DNA from: Bog-756 sp963701325
GTDB taxonomy: Bacteria > Actinomycetota > Acidimicrobiia > Acidimicrobiales > RAAP-2
Direction of reading: 5' to 3'
DNA: 64,000 bases
Assembly (NCBI GenBank): GCA_963701325.1
Contig: OY969604.1
Coordinates: 2,790,001 to 2,854,000, forward strand
In this document: one piece after another, positions 9,573-17,214 of the stretch
Layout: each line of letters starts with the position of its first letter
Numbering within the stretch: the stretch's first letter is position 1
The notes under the pieces: model-generated
What the model was told of the DNA's origin: nothing
Seen by the model: the letters and a program-made list of their open reading frames with translations, nothing else
Database searches by the model: none
Translations under genes and position numbers: made by a program

Positions 9573-11224
9573 GCGCTCGCCAGCGGGTCGCCGTCGTGAC
9601 CGGCGGCGGGGGCGGGATCGGAGCGGGCGTTGCCGAGGAGCTCGGCCGTCGCGGCTGGTTCGTCGTCACCCTCGACCCTCTCGTGACGCTCGACGGCTCG
9701 GCGCAGCTTCCCGAGCCCGAGGAGACCACGGCCGACCGCATCGTGGCGGCGGATGGTTCGGCTCGGGCCTCGGCCGCGTCCGTGACCGATGGCGAGGCGG
9801 TCCGCACATTGTTCCGTGAGCTCGCAGACGAGCACGGGGGGCTCGACGCCGTCGTGAACGTCGCCGGGATCACGCGCCAGACCTACTTCGGAAAGGGTAC
9901 CGAGGAGGACTGGCTGGCGGTGCTCGCCGTGCACCTCGAGGGCTACCTCAACGTGCTCACCGCCGCGCTGCCGCTCATGGCCGGTGCGGGGTACGGCCGC
10001 ATCCTCGGTGTCACCTCCGGCTCGGGGTGGCGGGCAGCCGATGCGGGCGCCTACAGCTGCGCCAAGCGGGCCGTCGCCGCCCTCACCTGGCAGCTGGGAC
10101 GGCAGGCGCCGTCGGGGGTCACCGTCAACGCCATGTCGCCCATCGCAGCCACCCGGATGATGGCCTCTGCCCTCGAGCGCGCCCGGAAGGCCGGCCAGAC
10201 TGGCGGCGGCGGCGTCTCGTTCCTCTCGGTCGCGGGCCCCGAGGACCTCGGTCCGTTCGGCGCTCACCTCGTCGGCGAAGGATTCGAGTGGTGCAGCGGC
10301 CAGGTGCTCTTCGTCGGCGGACCGGAAGCGGCCGTCGTCGACGAGCCCCGGCTCATCGAAGTGGTGCGCACCGACCATGTGGTCTCCCTCGCCGGGTTGC
10401 TCGACCTGGTCGTTCCCGGTGCCTTTGCCAAAGCCGAGGAGCGGCAGGCCAGCACCGGAGGCAGCAACTCCCGGTTCGGGCCGGTCTTCGACGAGCCGGC
10501 CCCGGCCGAGGTCGATCCAGTGCAGACGCGGTCCTGTCTCGTCGTCTCCGACCGCGCCGGATTAGCTGCGTCGTTGACTGCCGCGCTCGAGGCCCGGTCC
10601 TTCCGCTGCCACCACACCGAGCCCGTCCGCGGGTTCCGCGACGCGGCCGATGCGCTGGCCGCCGTCGTCGAAGCGAACGGCCCGATCGACGCGGTCGTCG
10701 TGGCCCCCGCCGGCGGTCAACCGACCGCTTCTGGCAGCGAGGGGTGGGTGCGGGTGCTCGCCGAGCACAGCGGGATCGTCGAGCACATCCACACCGATGC
10801 CGGATGGGCCAGGGCGGTCGCCGACTACGCCGCCGGGGCCGGCCGGCAGGTTCAGCTGGCGACGCTCACCGACGCCACGACGACCGGGGGTCGCAGTCGC
10901 GCTCAGGCCTCCGCCCAGCACGCGCGCGTCGCGGCCGGCGCCACGGAAGGGCGGGTCACCGCCTTCGCGGCGAGCGTCGAGGCGCCCGAGCAGGTCGCGG
11001 CCCACCCGGCGGGTGAGCTCGTCGCCCACCTGTTCAGCCATCCCGAGGCGTCCGCTCTGGCCGGCGCAGAGCTGGTGGTCGGTGACGGATGGATCGGGCT
11101 CCGTAGTCACCCCCGACCGATCGGCAGCGTCACCTACGGTGGTCCGGCGCTCCCCGACTGGCTCGACGGGACGTTGCGCGAGATCGTCGGTGCGACCGGC
11201 GACGCATCGAGACGGGAGGGCTGA
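9569..11224 (+). CDS. Double-length SDR: active N-terminal SDR plus degenerate second Rossmann-like half
   Basis: About 551 residues, twice a normal SDR. Residues 1-260 form a complete SDR with TGGGGGIG at 11-18, NVAG near 91, and Ser plus YSCAK at the active site. Residues about 312-551 begin with a second beta-alpha-beta-like segment (SCLVVSDRAGLAASLTAAL). This half lacks the TGxxxGxG and YxxxK motifs, so it is probably a non-catalytic SDR-like or partner-binding domain. A linker rich in Gly/Ser/Pro (about 285-310) separates the two. GTG 9569 overlaps the monooxygenase stop, and the stop overlaps the ATG of the amidohydrolase. Substrate unknown, likely an intermediate of the same pathway. 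Confidence 0.72.
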   Translation: MSARQRVAVVTGGGGGIGAGVAEELGRRGWFVVTLDPLVTLDGSAQLPEPEETTADRIVAADGSARASAASVTDGEAVRTLFRELADEHGGLDAVVNVAGITRQTYFGKGTEEDWLAVLAVHLEGYLNVLTAALPLMAGAGYGRILGVTSGSGWRAADAGAYSCAKRAVAALTWQLGRQAPSGVTVNAMSPIAATRMMASALERARKAGQTGGGGVSFLSVAGPEDLGPFGAHLVGEGFEWCSGQVLFVGGPEAAVVDEPRLIEVVRTDHVVSLAGLLDLVVPGAFAKAEERQASTGGSNSRFGPVFDEPAPAEVDPVQTRSCLVVSDRAGLAASLTAALEARSFRCHHTEPVRGFRDAADALAAVVEANGPIDAVVVAPAGGQPTASGSEGWVRVLAEHSGIVEHIHTDAGWARAVADYAAGAGRQVQLATLTDATTTGGRSRAQASAQHARVAAGATEGRVTAFAASVEAPEQVAAHPAGELVAHLFSHPEASALAGAELVVGDGWIGLRSHPRPIGSVTYGGPALPDWLDGTLREIVGATGDASRREG

Positions 11225-12090
11225 TGCCCGATCGACCCACCCGCGTCGTGGATGCGCACGTGCACATCTGGGACCCCGCCCGAACCGACTGGTATCCCTA
11301 CCTATCCCACCCGCAGGCACCTGCCACAGCTGACGCGTCGCGGATGTTCCGCCGGTTCGATGTCGCCACCTACCAGACGGAGGCGTCGGGATGGCATGTC
11401 GAAAAGTTCGTCAACGTTGCCGCCGCGACCGGTCGTCACTCGGTCGAGGAGACCATCGAGCTCGATGGCAACGCTAAGGCCAACGGCGGTCCCGACGCCA
11501 TCATCGGCGGCATTCCCCCGGCGGACACGGTGGCAGAAGCTGTCGAGCTCCTCGACAAGCAGATGGCCGCATCGCGCTTTCGCGGCGTCCGCCCGATGGG
11601 CCGGTACGAGGGACCGCTTCCCGATGCCGGGGTGCTCCGCGCGCTGCAGGAGCGGAACCTGGTGTTCGAATTGATGACGCACACCGACCAGCTCCGGATC
11701 GCGGCGGAACAACTTGCAGGCTTCGACGATCTGGTGGTCGTCCTCGAGCACACCGGGTGGCCACGTTCGGGTTCGGACGAGGAGTTCGCCCTCTGGCAGG
11801 ACGGCATCGATGCTCTGGCCGGGCTCGGCGAGAGCATCACGTGCAAGCTCTCGGGCCTGGCGATGCCGTTGGAGTCGATGAGTGCCGGTGCCTTTGCCCC
11901 GTGGCTCGAGTACGCCATCGAGGCGTTCGGCGTCGACCGCTGCATGTTCGCCAGCAACTTCCCGGTCGACTCGATGTACGGCACCTTCGATGAGCTCTAC
12001 GAGGCGTTCAGCGCCGTCACGACCGGCCTCGACGATGACTCCCGTTCGAAGCTCTTTGCGACCAACGCCGAGCGCATCTATCGCTGCTGA
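11224..12090 (+). CDS. Amidohydrolase-2 family metal-dependent hydrolase
   Basis: 288 residues. The TIM-barrel amidohydrolase signature DAHVHIWDP carries the metal ligands His12 and His14. The later EHTGWP and FASNFPVD segments supply the usual third His and the catalytic Asp. This is the 2-pyrone-4,6-dicarboxylate lactonase / L-fucono-lactonase-like branch, so a lactone hydrolase role after the Baeyer-Villiger step is a reasonable inference. ATG overlaps the previous stop by one base. A strong inverted repeat follows the stop. Confidence 0.82.
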   Translation: MPDRPTRVVDAHVHIWDPARTDWYPYLSHPQAPATADASRMFRRFDVATYQTEASGWHVEKFVNVAAATGRHSVEETIELDGNAKANGGPDAIIGGIPPADTVAEAVELLDKQMAASRFRGVRPMGRYEGPLPDAGVLRALQERNLVFELMTHTDQLRIAAEQLAGFDDLVVVLEHTGWPRSGSDEEFALWQDGIDALAGLGESITCKLSGLAMPLESMSAGAFAPWLEYAIEAFGVDRCMFASNFPVDSMYGTFDELYEAFSAVTTGLDDDSRSKLFATNAERIYRC

Positions 12091-12094
12091 TCAC

Positions 12095-12127
12095 GCCCAT
12101 GCCTCTCACCTGAGGTGAGGCATGGGC
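12095..12127 (+). terminator. Inverted repeat after the catabolic cluster, likely transcription terminator
   Basis: GCCCATGCC plus TCACC pair with GGTGA plus GGCATGGGC around a TGA loop, with a two-base bulge. It begins four bases after the amidohydrolase stop. There is no downstream T-run, so it would be a non-canonical terminator of the kind common in high-GC actinobacteria. Confidence 0.6.
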
Positions 12128-12335
12128 GGTGCCAACGCCTACTCATCTGTGTTCCCGGCAACCATCATCGGCACCACACGGCCATCGGGGGACCACCAAC
12201 TAGCCGCGTCAACAACCTGGTTGGGCAGAACACCTAGGCAGGTACTGTTCAGGCTGCACCCGGCAATCTTCTCGCAGCGTGTGATGGATCCACCGGCGCT
12301 GCGCACGACGAACGAGCGGGTGTTCGCACTGTTCG

Positions 12336-13097
12336 TCAGAACCCAAGCGCTGCCCCTGCGTCTCTTGCCATGCTCCGTTGGTTCTGCATCGTGGTCCAGA
12401 CGAGGATGTCATGGATGCGCAACCGAGACAGCGGGACGCCACCCCGTGACGCGACCTCTTCAGCGACGAATTGTTCCAGAGCCTGAAACTGGGCATCGTG
12501 ATTGGTGAGGTCGCGATGGATGATGTTCCAAGAGTCCACGTATCGCATGTACTTCGTGGTCTCGTCGTCGAGCAATGGGAAGAGCCATGGCCGCTTGTGG
12601 TGCAGCGTCTTATGGGCCACCACCGGCCCTACGCCATCGACCGAGACAAGCAGCTCGACGGCACGGTTCATCCACCACGCAGATGAATCGGGTGGGGTCT
12701 CGGCCACCTCGTCCGCCGACAGCTCCCAGAAGGTCTGACTCAGGGGAACATGCGCGATCGCCTCGCTGACATGTGGTGCAAGCTCCAACATGCCGGCGAT
12801 CGCTCCCGTATTGATCTGGCTGTTCAATCCGATCGACACGATGATGTCGAAGTAGTTGAGCGGACCGAGGTCTCCGGGCTGGAAGTCATAGACGGCACAG
12901 GCCCACCTGGCTCGCGTCGACTCCTCCGGTGCTGTCATCCCGGCCACAACGGGCTGATAACTCAGGGGTAAGGGCTGTCGGGCGAAGACATACCCACCAA
13001 CCGTCTGTCGAGCCTCTTCGAGCGAAAACGTAATTTTCCCCTCGGCGAGGACGAAGGGTGAGGCAAGCGGTTCAACTTGCTGATTCTGGTGGGTCAA
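12336..13097 (-). CDS. DUF6308-like protein of unknown function
   Basis: 253 residues with no signal peptide. The segment GVGPVVAHKTLHHKRPWLFPLLDDET (about residues 157-182) resembles the hairpin-like K-LxxKRPxLxPVxD signature of the actinobacterial DUF6308 family. The early YDFQPGDLGPLNYFDI segment also fits. The start is TTG 13097, chosen because a perfect AAGGAG (complement of 13106-13111) sits eight bases upstream. Codon use is less GC-biased than in the metabolic genes to the left. Convergent with the amidohydrolase. Function unknown; the family match is from memory of its motif. Confidence 0.6.
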   Translation of the reverse strand: MTHQNQQVEPLASPFVLAEGKITFSLEEARQTVGGYVFARQPLPLSYQPVVAGMTAPEESTRARWACAVYDFQPGDLGPLNYFDIIVSIGLNSQINTGAIAGMLELAPHVSEAIAHVPLSQTFWELSADEVAETPPDSSAWWMNRAVELLVSVDGVGPVVAHKTLHHKRPWLFPLLDDETTKYMRYVDSWNIIHRDLTNHDAQFQALEQFVAEEVASRGGVPLSRLRIHDILVWTTMQNQRSMARDAGAALGF

Positions 13098-13284
13098 CGG
13101 TCGTTCTCCTTGTCGGATGACATTGTGACACTAGGCATTGGTGAAGTTTGGTGACATCTGCACGTTCGCATCGCCAACGAACCGACCCATCGCGAGGCCT
13201 CCACCAGTTGCGCTTGGGTACCCGTTAGTGTCGTCGCAGACGGGGGGCAGTTGCAGCGAGCGGTCACAAAGGGCGGGTGGAGTC

Positions 13285-14067
13285 TTGAGCACGGTTACGA
13301 CGCTTCCGTTGATCAGTCCGTCCACCCCTTTCAGCCCGAGTGGGTCGAGCTCCTCTTCGACCTCCGTCGGAGGTCTCGGATTGAGCTCCTTCGTCGGACT
13401 CGCGCTGGAGGCTCTCGTCGTCCTGGCCTTGATCGCTGTGGTCGGGGTATTCGTCATCATCGTTGTAGCCAATCGAGCGGACCCCGATCCGAGCGGTCGT
13501 CGGCCGCAGTCGGTCTACCTGTTTGCCGTCTCCTTCGTCACGATCACGACCTCCATCCTCGGGTCATTCGTGGTCGTGGCAGCCCTGGTGCAGCTCGCGG
13601 GATCTCATTCCGCCGACATCACCAACTCAGTCGCTCGTGCCGCGGTGGCGGGCGGATTGATCGCGTTCGTCAGTTTCTGTTTGTTGGTGATGCATCTTCG
13701 CCGGGGACTGGTGCTCGCCCGGGCGGATTCGGGCTCACCGAACCCGTCCCGACGGGTCGGACAAAGCTACGTCTCGGCTGTTTCCTTCGTGGCGATCCTC
13801 TCGCTGCTCTTCACCACCGTGTTCTCTGTCTATGTGCTGTTCTCCATCGTTGACTCGAGTGTCTTCGGGTCATTCGGTGGTCAAACGTCGGCCGCGCGCG
13901 TCTTCGTCATTTCGGTCTATCTCGGAGTGGCGGCCGGTGTCGTCCTCTGGACGCACCGAAATCTCGTCCCACCGGGGCTCAAGATCCTCAGCCGGGGCGC
14001 ACGCGGTATCGGCCCTCTCGGGGCACCACCCTCACCCGTCCCGCCGTTGGGTCCGCCTGTCCAGTAG
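13285..14067 (+). CDS. Multi-pass membrane protein of unknown function
   Basis: About 260 residues from TTG 13285. The frame is open upstream to 13138, but that part is not hydrophobic and has no ribosome site. About five membrane segments are seen, the first near residues 35-60 and the last close to the C-terminus. A Ser/Pro-rich N-terminus precedes them, and a Pro-rich tail follows (about the last 20 residues). The paired VYLFAVSFV and SYVSAVSFV segments look like an internal duplication of a two-helix unit. The segments recall DUF5671-type actinobacterial membrane proteins, but I cannot assign a family with confidence. Confidence 0.55.
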   Translation: MSTVTTLPLISPSTPFSPSGSSSSSTSVGGLGLSSFVGLALEALVVLALIAVVGVFVIIVVANRADPDPSGRRPQSVYLFAVSFVTITTSILGSFVVVAALVQLAGSHSADITNSVARAAVAGGLIAFVSFCLLVMHLRRGLVLARADSGSPNPSRRVGQSYVSAVSFVAILSLLFTTVFSVYVLFSIVDSSVFGSFGGQTSAARVFVISVYLGVAAGVVLWTHRNLVPPGLKILSRGARGIGPLGAPPSPVPPLGPPVQ

Positions 14068-14141
14068 GGGATCGAGCCCGAAGACCGTTTCGACCGTTCT
14101 GACCTACAGAGCAGTGCCCACGGTTCAATCGACGGACTTCT

Positions 14142-14579
14142 CTACTGACCCTCGTGAGCTTCTGGATGAACGGCCATGGCCGGTGGAAGCGGTGCACTCT
14201 TGTAGCACGGAAGCAACGACGCCGACTCCTTCGTCCCACCTGAGGGAGCGGACCCTCTTACTTTGTCGCAGATCGACGGTCCGGCCGTGATCGGATTCCG
14301 CTGGCCGTGACTCTGGGGAGGGGAGTGTTGGATCGGTACACCGCCCAGAGGACCGTTGTTTGACGCAGTCGGAGGGCCCCCGACGATGTGTCCACCTCCG
14401 CCGATGGCGAGGAAGGTGATCCCCACGCTGAGGAGGCTGAACGTGATGACTCCGACCAGGAGGATCCTGTGTCTGCGTCGGCGCGCATGAGCCTCTCGAA
14501 ACAGCAGTTCGGCATCATCGACCGTAGGTCGCGCACTCACCTCGTCGGTGACGACGGGGGCTTGTAGGACGAGCGGCAT
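14142..14579 (-). CDS. Small single-pass membrane protein with RRRR-anchored N-terminus
   Basis: About 145 residues. A short acidic N-terminus ends in AELLFREAHARRRRHRI (about residues 23-39), followed by one transmembrane helix (about 40-62). A low-complexity Gly/Pro/Ser-rich extracytoplasmic tail has two cysteines (CDK and PCYK) that could form a disulfide. The N-terminal module closely resembles that of the 403-residue protein at 14977, suggesting paralogous anchors. The ATG at 14579 lies six bases downstream of a -10-like CATAGT, so the message may be leaderless. It is divergent from the GntR gene and probably regulated by it. Function unknown. Confidence 0.55.
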   Translation of the reverse strand: MPLVLQAPVVTDEVSARPTVDDAELLFREAHARRRRHRILLVGVITFSLLSVGITFLAIGGGGHIVGGPPTASNNGPLGGVPIQHSPPQSHGQRNPITAGPSICDKVRGSAPSGGTKESASLLPCYKSAPLPPAMAVHPEAHEGQ

Positions 14580-14614
14580 AGATCTACTATGACTAGGACC
14601 ATGATCTCTGTCAA
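14562..14614. promoter_or_regulatory. Bidirectional promoter with overlapping -10 elements (GntR gene / small membrane protein)
   Basis: Plus strand: TTGTAG (14562-14567), 17-base spacer, TACTAT (14585-14590), reading into ATG 14601. Minus strand: TTGACA (complement of 14609-14614), 17-base spacer, CATAGT (complement of 14586-14591), reading into ATG 14579. The two -10 hexamers share five base pairs. An imperfect CTA-N7-TAG dyad spans the same bases and could be the GntR operator. Confidence 0.6.
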
Positions 14615-14948
14615 TATCGACCGGACGGAACCCGTCGCCCTCCACGACCAGGTGGCGGCGGAGATCCGTCGGGCCATTGCCGAAGGTGAAGCCAGCCCAG
14701 GGGAGCGCCTGCCTCTCGCCAAGGACATCGCCGCCGTGCTCGGGGTGAACAAGAACACCGTGCTCAGGGCTATGCACATCCTCAGGGATGAGGGCCTGGT
14801 CGAGTTCGGACGTGGGAACGGCATCACGGTGACCGGTACGCCTCAGCAAAGTGCTGTGGTCAAGCGAGTACGGGAGTTGGTCGAGTTCTGCCGTATCCAG
14901 GGCTACCGGCGTGACGAGGTCATCCAGATGATCGAGGGCTTACCGTGA
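14601..14948 (+). CDS. GntR-family transcriptional regulator, YtrA-like
   Basis: 115 residues. The winged-helix GntR domain fills most of the protein: PVALHDQVAAEIRRAIAEGE, then GERLPLAKDIAAVLGVNKNTVLRAMHIL with the recognition helix near residues 50-60. There is no ligand-binding domain, only a C-terminal helix pair, as in the short YtrA subfamily. ATG 14601 is preferred over ATG 14589 because the latter lies inside the predicted -10 hexamer. The usual YtrA opening is M-I-x-V-N-I-D. YtrA regulators normally control neighbouring membrane proteins and themselves. Here the candidates are the divergent 145-residue protein and the downstream propeller-like protein 28 bases away. Confidence 0.82.
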   Translation: MISVNIDRTEPVALHDQVAAEIRRAIAEGEASPGERLPLAKDIAAVLGVNKNTVLRAMHILRDEGLVEFGRGNGITVTGTPQQSAVVKRVRELVEFCRIQGYRRDEVIQMIEGLP

Positions 14949-14976
14949 ATCTCTCGGCGATTGCAGATCAGTCCCG

Positions 14977-16188
14977 ATGACGCTCCTCGACGAGCCGTTC
15001 CTAGTCGAGGAACTCGAAGCGCAACTCCTCTTCAAGGAAGCACGTCAGCGTCGTCGGCGTCTTCGGATAGTCCGCTCCGTCTTCGTCGTAGCCGTCGTGG
15101 TGGCATTTGCAATGCCGGGATTGGAATTTCACGTGATCCCGGGGACGAGATCACACTCGCATCCGTCAGACTCAAGGCCACCATTGGCCCGTGACATCCG
15201 CTCCGGGGCGACACTCGTCTACGCATACAGCAGCCTCCGAGTGATCAACGCAGACACCGGAGCAAGCCGCTCATTACCCCTACCCGCACCCCAGGGTGGG
15301 AGCAGCGACCTCTCGATGGTGCGGATCGGGAGTTCGCTCCTGCTGAATCGGGGATACACAGCCTGGCTCTATCGCTCTGGTCTACACGGTCCACCCGTCG
15401 ATCTCGGCGCTTCCTTGCGGGTGATTCCGGGACCGAGTGCCAATGAGGCATGGATCTGGTCGGACCCCTGCGGTGCAACCGTTGGCTGTGACGACAATGG
15501 ACTTCAGCAGGGCGAACTCAGGTTGGTAGACACGTCGGGAAATCAGGTCGGGTCACCGATTGCATTGCCTGCGGACGCCACCTGGTTTCCCACGGGTGAC
15601 GTAGTCAATGGCGGCCTCGTACTCGCTGTCGCCTCCATCGGACCGGATGCAGAAGAGGTCTGGAATCCGATCACCAACCGGGTCGTTCGGGTCTTCCCCG
15701 GTGATGACGTGTTGGCTGCGAGCGGCGATTTGGTTGCCTGGACCACCGGCGCTGTCTGCCTTCCCCACTGCACGGTCCACTTCACAGACGTGATGACCGG
15801 GACCGAGCAGACACTCCACCTGCCTTCGGGCGTCACCAGCACTGACGAGGGAGCGTTCTCGCCGGACGGTTCGACGTTCGCTCTTCCGGTTGGGATCGGG
15901 GGATCGCCGGGGGGAACGCATCCGGGAGCCGTGGCTCTGATGGACGTGCGAACGCAGGCGGTCAGACTGCTTCCTGGCACCGAACAGCCGCTGGGTCCAA
16001 GAGATGGTTCGCAAGTTGCCTTCTGGTCAAGCGGGGGATGGCTGTTCATCGCCGTCGTCGGGGGTTCACACGTTCTCTCATGGCGACCGGGGGACCAGAG
16101 GGCGACGGTTTCCACGGCGAGACTTCCACCCATCACTCTCGATCCACCGCAGTTCCAGACCGAGTACCCGTCCTTGATTGCAATGTAG
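14977..16188 (+). CDS. Membrane-anchored beta-propeller-like protein
   Basis: 403 residues. The N-terminus carries EAQLLFKEARQRRRRLRI (about 13-30) and one transmembrane helix (about 31-50), the same design as the 145-residue protein at 14579. About 350 extracytoplasmic residues follow, with WD/TolB-like repeats (for example SPDGSTFALPVG and VALMDVRTQAVRLLPGT). Two Cys pairs (CGATVGC near 167; CLPHC near 255) may form disulfides. It follows the GntR gene by 28 bases and is probably co-transcribed with it. A sensor or scaffold role is possible, but no enzymatic motif is seen. Confidence 0.6.
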   Translation: MTLLDEPFLVEELEAQLLFKEARQRRRRLRIVRSVFVVAVVVAFAMPGLEFHVIPGTRSHSHPSDSRPPLARDIRSGATLVYAYSSLRVINADTGASRSLPLPAPQGGSSDLSMVRIGSSLLLNRGYTAWLYRSGLHGPPVDLGASLRVIPGPSANEAWIWSDPCGATVGCDDNGLQQGELRLVDTSGNQVGSPIALPADATWFPTGDVVNGGLVLAVASIGPDAEEVWNPITNRVVRVFPGDDVLAASGDLVAWTTGAVCLPHCTVHFTDVMTGTEQTLHLPSGVTSTDEGAFSPDGSTFALPVGIGGSPGGTHPGAVALMDVRTQAVRLLPGTEQPLGPRDGSQVAFWSSGGWLFIAVVGGSHVLSWRPGDQRATVSTARLPPITLDPPQFQTEYPSLIAM

Positions 16189-16252
16189 GCGCCGCTTCCA
16201 CGAACCAACCTGGAGTGAGAACGGGCGCCGGAACGCCAAGGCCACGACCTGG

Positions 16253-16325
16253 TGGGCCGTGCGGGTCTCGATCCCGCCACCTTGGGATTAAAAGTCCCCT
16301 GCTCTACCGGATGAGCTAACGGCCC
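16253..16325 (-). tRNA. tRNA-Lys (anticodon TTT)
   Basis: A 73-base cloverleaf on the minus strand. The acceptor GGGCCGT pairs with ACGGCCC, discriminator A. The D arm is GCTC/GAGC, the anticodon arm GGGGA-CTTTTAA-TCCCA, the T arm GCGGG/CCCGC. No CCA is encoded at 16252-16250. It marks the right edge of the accessory stretch from 12.1 kb. Confidence 0.95.
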
Positions 16326-16452
16326 GTCGGGGAGCGTATCGGCTCCGACGCCCGAACTCCGGCCCGGTCACGAGCCCCTATCGTCGGAGCAGCGCACCTG
16401 CGGTGCTGCCCGCGACGGCGGGCCCGAGGACTTGGAAGGCGGGCATTTCCCC

Positions 16453-17196
16453 ATGCAGGAGCTTGACAACCCGGTCTGGTCCGCCCTGGCCGGTCCACAG
16501 CGCCATCTCGGCGTGGCGCTGGACCTCTCGGCGCGGTTCCGGTCCGACGTGGCTCCGTTCGGCGCCTTCTCGGCGCCTCCGACTGAGGCTCACTGGGCCG
16601 AGCTCGCCGTGTTGACCGGACCCGGCGGCCTTGTGGCCACCACCGGAGTGCACGGGACGCCGCCGACCGATTGGTCGGACATCGTTGAGATCCCAGGTGT
16701 ACAGATGGTCTACGAGCGACCAATGGCATCCGGGCGCGCGACAACCGGACCAGCAGTGGCCAGGGATCCCGCCGATCAGGTCGTCGTCCTTGGTGACGGC
16801 GATGTCGAGGACATGCTCAATCTGGTCGGGTTGGCCCGACCGGGGCCCTTCCTCCCGCGGACGATCGAGTTCGGTGGCTACGTCGGGATCCGACGGGACG
16901 GGGAGCTGGTCGCCATGGCCGGAGAGCGCCTCCGGCCGCCCGGATGGACGGAGATCAGCGCGGTGGCCACCCACCCGGACCACCGTGGTCAAGGCCTCGG
17001 AACGGTGCTCGTTCGTGCAGTGATGGCAACCGTCGCCCGGCGCGGGGAGCGCCCATTCCTGCATGCGGCTTCCGAGAACACCGTCGCAGTCCGCCTCTAT
17101 CGGGAGCTCGGCTTCTCCGTGCGCCGGGAGACCCTCTTCGTCGTCGCCCGCGCCCCTGACTCGGGGGCGGACACCACGACCCCGCCGGCACCATAG
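16453..17196 (+). CDS. GNAT-family N-acetyltransferase
   Basis: About 247 residues. The N-terminal half has little similarity to known motifs. The C-terminal half is a GNAT domain with the acetyl-CoA loop VATHPDHRGQGLGTVLVRAV (about 177-196) and the closing ENTVAVRLYRELGF segment, as in FR47-like acetyltransferases. ATG 16453 is chosen because GGAAGGCGGG lies just upstream; the frame is open a little further. It converges on the YVTN protein. Substrate unknown. Confidence 0.85.
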   Translation: MQELDNPVWSALAGPQRHLGVALDLSARFRSDVAPFGAFSAPPTEAHWAELAVLTGPGGLVATTGVHGTPPTDWSDIVEIPGVQMVYERPMASGRATTGPAVARDPADQVVVLGDGDVEDMLNLVGLARPGPFLPRTIEFGGYVGIRRDGELVAMAGERLRPPGWTEISAVATHPDHRGQGLGTVLVRAVMATVARRGERPFLHAASENTVAVRLYRELGFSVRRETLFVVARAPDSGADTTTPPAP

Positions 17197-17214
17197 AGAC
17201 GCGTCGCCGAGAGC

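Noticed and set aside
12122..12508. Plus-strand open frame after the amidohydrolase terminator
   Set aside because: It overlaps the DUF6308-like gene, has no ribosome site or domain, and lies partly in the terminator arm.
16230..16330. Attachment site at tRNA-Lys
   Set aside because: I found no second copy of the tRNA 3' end and no integrase or transposase gene in the window.
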